A DNA stretch of 64,000 nucleotides from SHZI01 sp031395645 (GCA_031395645.1 JANNJM010000088.1:1-64000); one strand, 5' to 3'. Numbered from the stretch's first letter, positions 43,272 to 52,592 are shown. The notes: generated by a model from the letters alone, not told the origin. Program-made: numbers and translations.

Positions 43272-44113
43272 AATCACAGAGCTGGTTCCGGCGCTTGTCG
43301 CTCTTTGTCGGCTTTGCCTTTCTCTACATTCCTATCCTGTCGATGGTTGTCTATTCGTTCAACAATTCCCGGCTGGTGACAGTCTGGGACACCGACGATT
43401 CCCCCACTCTGAAGTGGTACCGGATCCTGCTGGGCAATGAGCAGATCCTGAGCTCCGCCTGGTTGTCCATCCAGGTTGCGGCGGTCACTGCAACAGGAGC
43501 CGTGATTTTCGGGACCCTTGCCGGTCTGGTGTTATCGCGATTCGGACCGTTCAGGGGCCGGACGCTGCTCTCGGCCATGACCACCGCACCTCTGGTGATG
43601 CCAGAGGTCATTACGGGCCTGTCGCTGCTCCTGCTGTTCGTGTTTCTGGAACAACTGATCGGCTGGCCGCAGGGACGTGGCTTCGTCACGATCGTGATCG
43701 CTCACATCACGTTTTCCATGGCCTACGTGACGGTCATCGTGCAGTCGCGCCTGTCCACCTTTGACGACTCCCTCGAGGAAGCTGCACTGGATCTGGGGGC
43801 ACGCCCAGCCAAGGTGTTCTTCCGGATCACCCTCCCGCTGATTCTGCCGGCCATCCTTTCCGGCTGGCTACTGGCGTTCACTCTGTCGTGGGACGACCTC
43901 GTGATTTCCCAGTTCGTGGCCGGCCCCGGCTCCACGACGCTACCGATGGTGGTGTTCTCCAAGGTCCGGCTTGGCGTCAGCCCGGACATCAACGCACTCG
44001 CCACGATCATGGTGATGATCGTCGGGATCGGTGTGGTGATCTCCGCGTTCTACATGCGGAGGCAGGACCGCCGGCTGGCGCTCGAGATGAAGATGGCGAA
44101 GGCGGAAAAGTAA
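43268..44113 (+). CDS. potI: Putrescine ABC transporter permease
   Basis: The GTG start at 43268 overlaps the potH stop. The 281-residue protein has six helices and an EAA motif (EEAALDLGARPAKVFFRITLPL). It completes potFGHI, and a hairpin follows at 44117. Confidence 0.94.
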   Translation: MKSQSWFRRLSLFVGFAFLYIPILSMVVYSFNNSRLVTVWDTDDSPTLKWYRILLGNEQILSSAWLSIQVAAVTATGAVIFGTLAGLVLSRFGPFRGRTLLSAMTTAPLVMPEVITGLSLLLLFVFLEQLIGWPQGRGFVTIVIAHITFSMAYVTVIVQSRLSTFDDSLEEAALDLGARPAKVFFRITLPLILPAILSGWLLAFTLSWDDLVISQFVAGPGSTTLPMVVFSKVRLGVSPDINALATIMVMIVGIGVVISAFYMRRQDRRLALEMKMAKAEK

Positions 44114-44116
44114 AAA

Positions 44117-44145
44117 CCCCGCGCAGTCTTGAGGACTACGCGGGG
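44117..44145. terminator. Terminator between potI and the porin gene
   Basis: CCCCGCG/CGCGGGG arms, extended by AGTC/GACT across one mismatch, are flanked by a run of A on the left. On the minus strand this gives a T tract, so it best terminates the porin transcript and may also stop pot transcription. Confidence 0.7.
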
Positions 44146-44162
44146 TCGATACTGCTTACGTC

Positions 44163-44939
44163 TTATTCTGCTTTAGCCCACGGGAACGTGGTGGCCACGC
44201 TGAGCACGACCTTGCTCTCGGACGAGAAGACATCGTCCGGGGTCCCGTCCAGGCTCTCGATATCGCTGCCGTCCACGTACTTCACGGCACAATCGAAGTG
44301 GCCGAACGACCGGGTGAGGCCGACCGCAAAATCGAAGTATTCGTCGTCGGAACTCTCCCAGTAGTCGCCGGTGCTATAACCGGCGTGCAACGTGACGGCA
44401 AGTTCCCAGGCCAGGGGAATATCGCCATTGGCTTCCAGATACCAGGCGCTTTCGTCGGCATTGCCGTAGTCCGGCGAGTACCAGATGGTGGAAGACGCGT
44501 GTTCGCCGAAACTGAGCCCCGCACGGAGTTCTCCGTAGTCGACACTGCCGACGCCGCTGCTTTCTCCATAATAGGTGTAGTACGTAGCACCCAGGTCGTA
44601 GCCGACACTTTCCGTGATCGAGCCGCCGTAGCCCACTATAAGGTCGACCTCGACACTCGGACCGCTCAGCGTGACGGCTGGGCTGCCTTCGCCACCGTCA
44701 GAAGTAGAGTCGCCAAAATCAACGTTACTCCCCCACAGGCCGGCATACAGTCCATTTTCGTGCGACCAGTCCAGGCTGGCCTGGAAGGCCGGATCCAGCG
44801 CGGTCTGAGTGATGCCGCGGAAGTCGTAGTCTGAGGCAACGGTGATCGTCGAGCTAATTTCGGCTTGGGCAGTACCGGAAGCCACAGCGAATGCCGCGAC
44901 TCCCAGTCCCGCCAACTTCGATTGCATGACGCGATTCAT
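44163..44939 (-). CDS. TorF-family putative porin
   Basis: The ATG at 44939 follows AGGGAG and gives 258 residues with a signal peptide (LAGLGVAAFAVASGTAQA). The mature part starts SSTITVASDYDFRGITQT, the hallmark of this Gcw_chp/TorF porin family, and ends with a beta-barrel-type aromatic segment (TTFPWAKAE). The longer frame to 45125 overlaps puuB and is rejected. It lies at the end of the putrescine-catabolic operon and could be the outer-membrane entry route. Confidence 0.88.
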   Translation of the reverse strand: MNRVMQSKLAGLGVAAFAVASGTAQAEISSTITVASDYDFRGITQTALDPAFQASLDWSHENGLYAGLWGSNVDFGDSTSDGGEGSPAVTLSGPSVEVDLIVGYGGSITESVGYDLGATYYTYYGESSGVGSVDYGELRAGLSFGEHASSTIWYSPDYGNADESAWYLEANGDIPLAWELAVTLHAGYSTGDYWESSDDEYFDFAVGLTRSFGHFDCAVKYVDGSDIESLDGTPDDVFSSESKVVLSVATTFPWAKAE

Positions 44940-45024
44940 TCGGTGGGCTCCCTGAGTAAGAAAGAACTGTTCGCGCAGAGAATAGCGGCACTGGGGACAA
45001 AGGCCAAGTCTCGTGGCGCGCACG

Positions 45025-46296
45025 CTACAGCCGGTCTCGCAACGCGAACCACAGCATGCCGAGCACCTGACCTGGCCAGCGCAGCAGGGTGCCGCCGGGA
45101 AATGCTGGCGGAGGCAAACGGGCAAACACGTCGAAGCGCTCGGCCGTGCCGGCGATCGCTTCAGCCATCAGCTGCCCCGCCAGCGTGGCCGTGGAGACGC
45201 CGTGGCCCGAGTAGCCATGGGCGAAGTACACATTTGGTGCAAGCCGCCCAAGATGGGGCAGGCGATTCATGGTGATGGCCAGCGTGCCGCCCCAGGCGTA
45301 CTCAATTGGCACGGCTGCGAGCTGCGGAAAGACGCGCAGCATGTACCGGCGAACGAAGGCAGGCAGGTCCGCTGGAAACTCCCGCGTATAGGTTTCCCCG
45401 CCGCCGAAGATCAGGCGCCCATCCCGCGACAGACGGTAGTAGTTCACCACGAAGAGGCTGTCGTGCACGCAGGCCGGATCAGTGATCAGCCGGGACGCGA
45501 GGTCGCCCAGCGGTGCCGTGGCGAGGAGGTAGTTGTTAATCGGCATGATCCGGTCGGCAATCCGCGGCTCGAGCCCTCCCAGATACCCGTTGCAGCCGAG
45601 GACCAGGTGCCGCGCACGAACCTCGCCCTGACTGGTCCGGACGATGATGGGCGTCGCTCCCGAGTAACCTGTCACCAGTGAGTGCTCGCAGATCCGCACG
45701 CCGGCTGTCACGCAGGCACGGGCGAGACCGAGGGCATAGTTCAGGGGGTGCAGGTGCGCGGCGCCGGCATCGAGTACGCCCCCGTGGTAACCCGGGCTGT
45801 CCACGATCTCCCGTAACGCCTGGCGGCCCAGGACGCGCTGGTCGGGATAGGCATAGTCCCGTGCGAGCTTCGCCGCCCGCCGCTCAAGGTCGCCAAGGTG
45901 CGACGGCCTGGCGGCGCACAGCAACTGCCCGGGCGTCAGGTCGCAGTCGATGTGGTGACGCCCGATGAGATCCGTCACGAGGCTCCGGCCGGCCAGGCCC
46001 AGCCCGAACAACTGGCGGGCGGAGTCCTTGCCAAAACGGACTTCCAGTTCGCCCTCCTCCCGACGCAGTCCGGTTCCCAGTTGACCGCCATTGCGGCCCG
46101 ACGCACCCCAGCCCACCTGCCGGCCCTCGAGCAGGACCACGGAGTAGCCCCGTTCAGCCAGGTGCAGGGCTGCCGACAGGCCCGTATAGCCCCCGCCAAT
46201 GATGCAAACGTCAGCGGACGTAGCCCCGACCAGAGCGGGGTAACTGCTGAGCCCGCGGGCAGTGGCTAGATACCAGGACGGCGGGTGAGCGTCGAT
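45025..46296 (-). CDS. puuB: Gamma-glutamylputrescine oxidase (FAD-dependent), probable ATC start
   Basis: The annotated-type start (GTG at 46140) would remove the FAD-binding motif. The same frame reads upstream through AHPPSWYLATARGL and DVCIIGGGYTGLSAALHLAERG, the expected N-terminus. No ATG, GTG or TTG exists between 46140 and the in-frame TGA of spuC at 46330. An AGGAG site at 46304-46308 is 7 bases before an ATC at 46294-46296, so initiation at ATC is proposed, giving 423 residues, the usual length. Other segments: GRNGGQLGTGL, YYRLSRDGRLIFGGGE and GYSGHGVSTATLAGQ. It oxidises gamma-glutamylputrescine to the aldehyde. Confidence 0.8.
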   Translation of the reverse strand: MDAHPPSWYLATARGLSSYPALVGATSADVCIIGGGYTGLSAALHLAERGYSVVLLEGRQVGWGASGRNGGQLGTGLRREEGELEVRFGKDSARQLFGLGLAGRSLVTDLIGRHHIDCDLTPGQLLCAARPSHLGDLERRAAKLARDYAYPDQRVLGRQALREIVDSPGYHGGVLDAGAAHLHPLNYALGLARACVTAGVRICEHSLVTGYSGATPIIVRTSQGEVRARHLVLGCNGYLGGLEPRIADRIMPINNYLLATAPLGDLASRLITDPACVHDSLFVVNYYRLSRDGRLIFGGGETYTREFPADLPAFVRRYMLRVFPQLAAVPIEYAWGGTLAITMNRLPHLGRLAPNVYFAHGYSGHGVSTATLAGQLMAEAIAGTAERFDVFARLPPPAFPGGTLLRWPGQVLGMLWFALRDRL

Positions 46297-46303
46297 GGCG
46301 TCG

Positions 46304-46308
46304 CTCCT
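46304..46308 (-). promoter_or_regulatory. Shine-Dalgarno deciding the puuB start
   Basis: AGGAG lies 7 nt upstream of the ATC codon at 46296-46294, optimal spacing. No other canonical start codon lies near it in the puuB frame. Confidence 0.6.
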
Positions 46309-46329
46309 GCCTGACCCGCAGCGCTCAGG

Positions 46330-47700
46330 TCAGACGCGCGACGGACCCAGCGCCCGCTGGGTCAGATCGAGTGCCTTCCAGGCCTTGTCGACGAGTTCAT
46401 CCAGCTGCGCTTCCGTAGTGATGAATGGCGGCGCGATGATCATGGTGTCGCCGACGGCGCGCATGACGAGTCCCTGCTCGATACAGAAATCCCTGCAGCG
46501 TTCGCCAGCCTTCAGCTCCTTGGCGAAGCGCTGACGGCTCGACTTGTGGGGCACGAGCTCCAGCGCACCCATCAGCCCGACGGAACGGACCTCGCCAACG
46601 AGCGGGTGATCGGCCAGCTTTTGCAGACGGCTGCTGAAGGCAGGAATCACCGCCTCACGAACCCGGTCCACGAGCTTTTCCTCGCGTAAGACCTTCAGCG
46701 TGGCGCGGGCTACGGCGCAGGCTACCGGGTGCCCCGAGTAAGTGAACCCGTGATAGAACTCGCCGCCCTTCTCCACCAGCACGTTGCCAACTCGATCGCC
46801 CACCAGCACCCCGCCTAGCGGCTGGTAGCCGGAAGTCACGCCCTTGGCAAAGGTCATCAGGTCCGGCCGGATACCGTAGTGCTGTGCGCCAAACCAGTGA
46901 CCGAGGCGCCCCATGCCGGTGATCACTTCGTCGGCGATCAGGAGAATCCCGTATTCGTCACAGATCTTCTGGATCTCAGGCCAGTAGGACGCGGGTGGAA
47001 TGATGGCGCCACCGGCGCCCTGAACCGGTTCAGCGATGAACGCGGCCACTTTATCCACGCCAACTTCCTCAATCGTGGTCGCAAGTTGCCGGGCGATCCG
47101 GCGACCGAACTCGGCAGGGTCGAGATCGCCGCCCAGCCCGAACCAGTAGGGCTGCTCGATATGCAGGATGTTGGGTATCGGCAGCCCTGCCTGCGCATGC
47201 ATCCACGGCATCCCGCAAAGGCTGGCGGCGCCAACCGTGCTGCCGTGATAGCCGTTGCGTCGGGCGATGATGATCTGCTTGTCAGGCTTGCCCATCAGCG
47301 TCCAGTAGTAGCGGACCAGCCGGATGTTGGTGTCGTTGGCCTCGGAGCCCGAATTGGTGAAGAACACCCGGTTGAAGCCCGGTGGGGCCAGCTCGCAGAG
47401 ATCGCGAGCCAGTTCGATGGCAGGTGGCGTAGTGCACTGGAAAAAGCTGTTGTAGTAGGGCAGCTCGCGCAGCTGGCGGGCACCGGCTTCTGCCAGTTCC
47501 GTGCGGCTGTAGCCCAGGTTGACGCACCAGAGCCCGGACATGCCGTCCAGTATCTTGTGGCCACTGGCCTCCCAGATGTAGACGCCTTCGGCCCGGGTGA
47601 TCACCCGGGTGCCGCGCGCACCGAGTTGCCGGTGATCGGTGAAGGGGTGCAGGAAGTGCTGCCGGTCTTCCTGCTGCCATGTCGCGAGATTGTCGGTCAT
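46330..47700 (-). CDS. spuC: Putrescine/polyamine aminotransferase (class III, PLP)
   Basis: The 456-residue class III aminotransferase has the PLP lysine K286 (TFAKGVTSGYQPLGG), D257 (IADEVITGMGRLG), and the GSEAND phosphate-binding region at about residue 118. EAVVTR-type SpuC features such as HPFTDH near the N-terminus are present. It transaminates putrescine or related amines, usually to pyruvate. The stop at 46330 is in frame with the following puuB reading frame. Confidence 0.9.
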   Translation of the reverse strand: MTDNLATWQQEDRQHFLHPFTDHRQLGARGTRVITRAEGVYIWEASGHKILDGMSGLWCVNLGYSRTELAEAGARQLRELPYYNSFFQCTTPPAIELARDLCELAPPGFNRVFFTNSGSEANDTNIRLVRYYWTLMGKPDKQIIIARRNGYHGSTVGAASLCGMPWMHAQAGLPIPNILHIEQPYWFGLGGDLDPAEFGRRIARQLATTIEEVGVDKVAAFIAEPVQGAGGAIIPPASYWPEIQKICDEYGILLIADEVITGMGRLGHWFGAQHYGIRPDLMTFAKGVTSGYQPLGGVLVGDRVGNVLVEKGGEFYHGFTYSGHPVACAVARATLKVLREEKLVDRVREAVIPAFSSRLQKLADHPLVGEVRSVGLMGALELVPHKSSRQRFAKELKAGERCRDFCIEQGLVMRAVGDTMIIAPPFITTEAQLDELVDKAWKALDLTQRALGPSRV

Positions 47701-47738
47701 GTCCAGTGCCCTTCAAGAATGTGGTAACAAACCCCGGC

Positions 47739-49103
47739 TCAGACGTTCAATAGCAGGAATTCGCGTTCCCAGGGAGAGATGACCTCAAAGTAGGCCTGGT
47801 ATTCCTGGCGCTTCATGGCGGTGTAGATCTTCACAAAGCGATCGCCGAGCAGCGTCGTGAGCCGCTCGCTGCGCTCCAGGCGATCGAGCGCGTCCGACAG
47901 GCTGCCCGGCAGGGCAAAGGGCCGCTTGTAAGCGTTGCCCTGCTCCGGAATGCCCGGCTGCAGGCCTTCTTCGATGCCAAGCAACCCACAGGCCAGGGCG
48001 GCCGCAATCGCCAGGTAGGGATTCACGTCGGCACCGGCAATCCGGTTCTCAATGCGACGGTTCTCGGGGTCCGACTGGGGAACGCGCAGACCGACCGTAC
48101 GGTTGTCGTAGCCCCACTCCAGGTTGATTGGCGCAGACATGTACCGTGTGAAGCGCCGGTAAGAATTCACATAGGGCGCGAGAAAGATCGTGGTTTCGGG
48201 GCCGTACTTTTGCATGCCGCCAATGAAATTCCGGAATAAATCACTCTCCGAGCCATCCGGATTCGAAAACGCATTGCCACCGTCACTGCGCCGGAGGCTG
48301 ATATGCCAGTGCATGGAGCTGCCCGGCTCGTTTTCCATGGGCTTCGCCATGAATGTCGCATAGATTTCGTGGCGCATCGCTGCTTCGCGAATCGTGCGCT
48401 TGAACAGGAACATCTGGTCCGACAGTTCCACGGCGTCGCCGTGCTGAAAGTTGATCTCGAGCTGCGCGGTTCCGCTCTCGTGGGCCAGGTTGTCAACATC
48501 TATGCGCTGAACCTCGCAGTAGTCGTAGATATCCTCGATAAAGGGCTCGAACTCGTCTACAGCGTCCATGCTGTAGGGCTGCCGCACGGTTTCTTTGCGA
48601 CCCGAGCGCCCGATTGGTGGCTCCAGTGGATAGTCGGGATCGGTGTTGCGCTTGACCAGGTAGAACTCGATCTCGGGTGCAACCACGGGCACGAGGCCCC
48701 GCGCCCTGAACATGTCCAGGATCCGGCGCAGGACCTGCCGGGGAGCGATATCCACCGGATCACCCTCCTGGGTGAAACAGTCGTGAATCACGCAACAGGT
48801 TGGTTCCTCGCCCCAGGGAACCAGCCGCAGGGTAGCCAGATCAGGCTTGGCGACCATGTCTCGGTCGGCGGGATTCATGACTCCCTCTTCGAGATAGTCG
48901 TCGATGTACTCACCGGTCACCGACTGGATAAAGACTGACTCTGGCAGGCGCATGCCGCCCTGCTCTGAGAACTTCCGCGCTGGCATGTACTTGCCACGCG
49001 CGACGCCAGCCATGTCCGCCACCACGGCCTCGACTTCGTCAATCTTGTTCTCCACCAGCCATTCGCGGAGCTGCTCTTCGTTAAGGACTTTATCTGAACT
49101 CAT
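47739..49103 (-). CDS. puuA: Gamma-glutamylputrescine synthetase (glutamine synthetase family)
   Basis: From the ATG at 49103, which overlaps the puuD stop, the product has 454 residues. The GS catalytic core is visible: VVAPEIEFYLV, ESGTAQLEINFQHGDAVE, SSMHWHISLRR, and NRRIENRIAGADVNPYLAIAAALA. Sequence style and gene neighbours place it with PuuA, which ligates glutamate to putrescine with ATP, rather than with GlnA. The adenylylation-loop tyrosine region of GlnA is absent. Confidence 0.92.
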   Translation of the reverse strand: MSSDKVLNEEQLREWLVENKIDEVEAVVADMAGVARGKYMPARKFSEQGGMRLPESVFIQSVTGEYIDDYLEEGVMNPADRDMVAKPDLATLRLVPWGEEPTCCVIHDCFTQEGDPVDIAPRQVLRRILDMFRARGLVPVVAPEIEFYLVKRNTDPDYPLEPPIGRSGRKETVRQPYSMDAVDEFEPFIEDIYDYCEVQRIDVDNLAHESGTAQLEINFQHGDAVELSDQMFLFKRTIREAAMRHEIYATFMAKPMENEPGSSMHWHISLRRSDGGNAFSNPDGSESDLFRNFIGGMQKYGPETTIFLAPYVNSYRRFTRYMSAPINLEWGYDNRTVGLRVPQSDPENRRIENRIAGADVNPYLAIAAALACGLLGIEEGLQPGIPEQGNAYKRPFALPGSLSDALDRLERSERLTTLLGDRFVKIYTAMKRQEYQAYFEVISPWEREFLLLNV

Positions 49104-49861
49104 GATCGGTAACTCCGACAAGCACTACCAAACGCCTGAAATATGGCCATGGAAACCTTATTCTCGCGCACGCGCCATTCTGGGTGCCACTGCACGCCGA
49201 GGACAAACCCGGCCGCCCCGGCGACGGTCACTGCCTCAATCAATCCATCCGGTGCCGTGGCCTCAACGACGAGCCCGTCACCGAGCCGGTCGATTCCCTG
49301 GGAGTGCACTGAGTTCACCTGTGCAACGTCGATGCCGGTAATCCGCGACAGCATGCCGTCGGGTCTGAAACGCACTTCGTGTACCGGGGCATACTGGGCT
49401 TCAATCGGCGCGCCTTTGTCTTCCCGGTGACTCATGTAGCCTGGAACACGGTGCACTTCCTGATGCAGCGTGCCACCGTAGGCCACGTTCAGTTCCTGGA
49501 ATCCGCGGCAAACGGCGAACAATGGAATACCGAGTCGGACCACCGCCGGAATCAGCGCGAAGGCGGAATGATCGCGCTCCGGGTCGTGCATCGTGCCGGG
49601 ATGGCTTGCCGGGCCTTGGTAGCGGTGCGGCTCGACGTTGGACGGGGAGCCAGTGAGCAGGACCCCATCAAGGGACTCAAGCACTTCGAGGACATCGAAA
49701 CCGTCGTCGAGGGCCGGACCCAGCACCGGAAGTCCCACGGGGTAAGCCCCCGCCCCGGCCACAATGGCCGTCAGGTATTTCTCGCCCTGCACCTGAAAGG
49801 CGTGATGCCCCAGAGTGCGCCGGTCCGAGATGACGCCAACGATGGGCCGGACACTGCGCAT
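49100..49861 (-). CDS. puuD: Gamma-glutamyl-gamma-aminobutyrate hydrolase
   Basis: The 253-residue class I amidotransferase has the nucleophile C118 (FAVCRGFQELNVAYGG) and the H226/E228 pair (VQWHPEW). It releases GABA from gamma-glutamyl-GABA, the last PuuABCD step. It is the first gene of the puuD-puuA-spuC-puuB-porin operon and overlaps puuA. puuC (aldehyde dehydrogenase) and puuR are not in the window. Confidence 0.92.
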   Translation of the reverse strand: MRSVRPIVGVISDRRTLGHHAFQVQGEKYLTAIVAGAGAYPVGLPVLGPALDDGFDVLEVLESLDGVLLTGSPSNVEPHRYQGPASHPGTMHDPERDHSAFALIPAVVRLGIPLFAVCRGFQELNVAYGGTLHQEVHRVPGYMSHREDKGAPIEAQYAPVHEVRFRPDGMLSRITGIDVAQVNSVHSQGIDRLGDGLVVEATAPDGLIEAVTVAGAAGFVLGVQWHPEWRVRENKVSMAIFQAFGSACRSYRS

Positions 49862-49881
49862 TAGTCACCTACGGTGCCAGA

Positions 49882-49908
49882 CCGGGGGTCGGGCCGCCAG
49901 ACCCCCGG
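49882..49908. promoter_or_regulatory. Perfect hairpin in the puuD leader
   Basis: Nine-bp arms CCGGGGGTC and GACCCCCGG with a 9-base loop lie 20 bp upstream of the puuD ATG. It may be an operator for a polyamine regulator or a leader structure. The rest of the 49862-50102 gap shows no gene. Confidence 0.35.
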
Positions 49909-50102
49909 ACAGAATGCTCAGAGGGCCTACATCTGGCGCGGGTTCGCGAGCGAAACCACTCCCGGTTTCAGACATAAGTGCGACTTTATTCAGTGGCCAG
50001 ATGGGTTGACTTGTGCAAGAAAACCTCGTCAGAGTGCCGCACCGTGCTTAAGCACCCGCAGCGAATTCCGGACTCGGGGACTGGCATTTGGAAGGACACC
50101 CG

Positions 50103-51452
50103 TTGAGTCAGGCTCGCAGTTTCCGCATCGGTCCTATCGAGTTCGCACCAGGAATATCCGGCACCAACGCCTGGACATTCCTCTATCTGAATTTCATGAT
50201 CATGCCGATCGTGAGTTTCCTCAGCATTTCGCAGCCGTATGTGCTGAGCGAAATCATCGGCATTCCGCCCGAAGAACAGGGCCGCATCACTGGCTTCCTG
50301 GTCACCATGCAGGAGGTTGTCGCCCTGTGCCTGATCGGCTTTGTGGGGGCGCTCTCTGACCGCTTCGGGCGCCGGCCCCTGTATGCAGCTGGTGTGCTGG
50401 TCGCCGGTCTTGGCTTCGGCTTGTACTCGACGGCACAGACCGAGATAGACCTGTACCTCTACCGCTTTGTCTATGCCATTGGCGTTACGACAGCGGGTGT
50501 CATGATCGCCGTCACCGCTGCCGACTACCCGGCGGAGCAATCACGCGGCAAGCTGGCCGGAGCCACCGGTTTCCTGAATGGTCTCGGGGTAGGGGTCGCT
50601 GCCGGGTTGATCCTCCCGGTTCTTCCCGGTGTGTTTCAGGCGCAAGGCGCGAGCGCTGCCGACGCCGGCCGCTACATGCTGCTCGTTATGGCTGGTCTGG
50701 CACTAGTAACGGCCGTAGTCATGCAGTTCGGACTGAAAGGCGGCACGCCTACGGGCCGGTCTCAGAAAGTCAGCCTGCGGGAGGCCCTCTCAATGGGCCT
50801 GAAGCAGGGCCGCGCCAACCCGCGGCTTGTCGTGTGCTATGCAGGCTCATTCGTCGCGCGGGCCGACCTCACGCTCGTGGCGGTGTTTGTCTCACTGTGG
50901 CTGCAACAGGTCGGCCGCAACGAAGGTCTCGATTCAGCAGCAGCACTGAAGCAGGCTGGCGTCATGCTGGCCATCATCACAGGAGCCTCGCTGCTCTGGG
51001 CCCCAGTCGCCGGAATGTTCATTGACCGCTTCCATCGCCTCGCCTGCGTGTGCGTGGCCCTGCTCATTGCAGGGATTGGCTATACGCTGCTAGGCCTTCA
51101 GGAAAACCCGTTCAATCCGGTCGGCTACCTGGGGGCGGTGCTCGTCGGCGTCGGCCAGATGAGCGTGATCCTAACCGTGACGGGACTGCTCGGCCAGGAA
51201 ACGCCAATCGATGTGCGCGGTTCGGTGATTGGCTTTGCCAGTTTGTGCGGTGCCGCGGGCATCCTCGTGACAAGCCTTGCCGGTGGCTACATCTACGATC
51301 ACTGGATGATCTCCGGACCGGTGGTGCTCACAGGGCTCGCAAACCTGGCAGTGTTTGGCTTCGCCATCGCAGTGTGGCTCAAGGACGGCCGGCCCGTGCG
51401 CTTCGATCCGAGGGAGGCGCGCTCGACTCAGGCGCTGGATTTCGGGCACTAG
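50103..51452 (+). CDS. MFS transporter
   Basis: A TTG at 50103 follows a GGAAGGA site with 7-base spacing; an earlier TTG at 50088 lies over that site. The 449-residue product has twelve helices and the MFS motif A GALSDRFGRRPLYAAG. APVAGMFIDRF is the matching loop of the second half. Substrate unknown. It is divergent from puuD and overlaps the convergent CDF gene by 4 bp. Confidence 0.85.
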   Translation: MSQARSFRIGPIEFAPGISGTNAWTFLYLNFMIMPIVSFLSISQPYVLSEIIGIPPEEQGRITGFLVTMQEVVALCLIGFVGALSDRFGRRPLYAAGVLVAGLGFGLYSTAQTEIDLYLYRFVYAIGVTTAGVMIAVTAADYPAEQSRGKLAGATGFLNGLGVGVAAGLILPVLPGVFQAQGASAADAGRYMLLVMAGLALVTAVVMQFGLKGGTPTGRSQKVSLREALSMGLKQGRANPRLVVCYAGSFVARADLTLVAVFVSLWLQQVGRNEGLDSAAALKQAGVMLAIITGASLLWAPVAGMFIDRFHRLACVCVALLIAGIGYTLLGLQENPFNPVGYLGAVLVGVGQMSVILTVTGLLGQETPIDVRGSVIGFASLCGAAGILVTSLAGGYIYDHWMISGPVVLTGLANLAVFGFAIAVWLKDGRPVRFDPREARSTQALDFGH

Positions 51453-52567
51453 TGCGTGTGCCCGTGCTCACCATGTTCGTGATCGTGGCTGCCCTTTTCG
51501 TGCCCTTCGCCGTGATCGTGGGGTGGCGCAGGGTTGCGCTCGGCCCGGCCGGCTTCTTCAGGATCGATTCCAGTTGCCAGCGCCAGACGCAGTGAGGTCA
51601 GGGCAGGCAGGTGTTTCTCTGCCTGCTTCTGCAATTTCTCCGTGATGATGGCCGCCTCGCGCACAAGGAGCGAGTCGTCCACCACGACATCGGCTTCGGC
51701 ATACATGCGATGGCCGATCCAGCGTGTGCGGACATTCTGCAGGCCGCGGACGCCGGGCACATGCTCACCGGTGTGGCGCAGGAGAGCGGTAAACTCCGGC
51801 TCAACGCCGTCCAGAGCCCGCGTGAACACCGCCTTGGCCGACTGCCAGACGATGCCAAAGATCAGGAACGTGATCAGGGCCCCCACGATCGGGTCTGCCA
51901 GCGGGAAACCGAGCCAGACACCAATGGCGCCACCGACGACGGCAAGGCTCGTGAGGCCGTCCACCCGCGCGTGGTACCCGTCGGCGATCAGGGCCGCGCT
52001 GTTGATCTCGCGGCCAACCCGGATGCGAAACACGGCCACAGCCTCGTTACCGATGAAGCCGACCACTCCCGCCGCAGCAACGGCCCCCAGGAAGCTGATT
52101 TCCTGGGGATGAATGAACCGGTCAATGGTCTGATAGCCCGCCACGAGTGCACTGAACAGGATCAGGCCGACAATCGTCATGCCGGCCAGGTCCTCGACCC
52201 GCCCTAGCCCGTAAGTAAACTGGTCACTGGGCTTGCGCCGGGCAAACACGAATGCGATCCAGAGCGGGATGGCAGTGGCGGCATCGCCAACGTTGTGAAT
52301 GGTGTCTGCGAGCAGCGCGACGCTGCCGGAAATCAGTACGACAAATATCTGGAAGACCGCAGTAGTGGCCAGAATGATGAACGACCACTTGATCGCCCAG
52401 ATGCCACGTTCCGTGGTAGCAATCGTGGGGTCGATTACGCCGTGCGTGTGGGCGTGGCCGCCGTCGTGACTGTGCCCATGGCCTCCATGCGCCCGGCCAC
52501 CGTGCGCATGACCGACCGCATGGCCCTTTTCGCCGAACCCAAGCCAATCCAGTGCGGTGCGCAACAT
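51449..52567 (-). CDS. Cation diffusion facilitator (CDF) metal exporter
   Basis: From the ATG at 52567 the product has 372 residues. Two His-rich arms flank the membrane part: HAHGGRAHGGHGHSHDGGHAH at the N-terminus and HDHGEGHEKGSHDHEHGEHG at the C-terminus. Metal-site motifs in helices 2 and 5 are HNVGD and HARVD, the HD-HD form common for zinc and related divalent ions. It exports metal by proton antiport. The adjacent CsoR-family gene on the same strand probably regulates it. Confidence 0.92.
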   Translation of the reverse strand: MLRTALDWLGFGEKGHAVGHAHGGRAHGGHGHSHDGGHAHTHGVIDPTIATTERGIWAIKWSFIILATTAVFQIFVVLISGSVALLADTIHNVGDAATAIPLWIAFVFARRKPSDQFTYGLGRVEDLAGMTIVGLILFSALVAGYQTIDRFIHPQEISFLGAVAAAGVVGFIGNEAVAVFRIRVGREINSAALIADGYHARVDGLTSLAVVGGAIGVWLGFPLADPIVGALITFLIFGIVWQSAKAVFTRALDGVEPEFTALLRHTGEHVPGVRGLQNVRTRWIGHRMYAEADVVVDDSLLVREAAIITEKLQKQAEKHLPALTSLRLALATGIDPEEAGRAERNPAPPHDHGEGHEKGSHDHEHGEHGHTH

Positions 52568-52592
52568 TTCCCTGTCCTCTCTGGCCTGCGGT

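Noticed and set aside
46330..46332. The TGA between spuC and puuB as a selenocysteine codon
   Set aside because: No SECIS-like hairpin is evident directly downstream, neither family uses selenocysteine there, and a good Shine-Dalgarno plus ATC explains puuB better.
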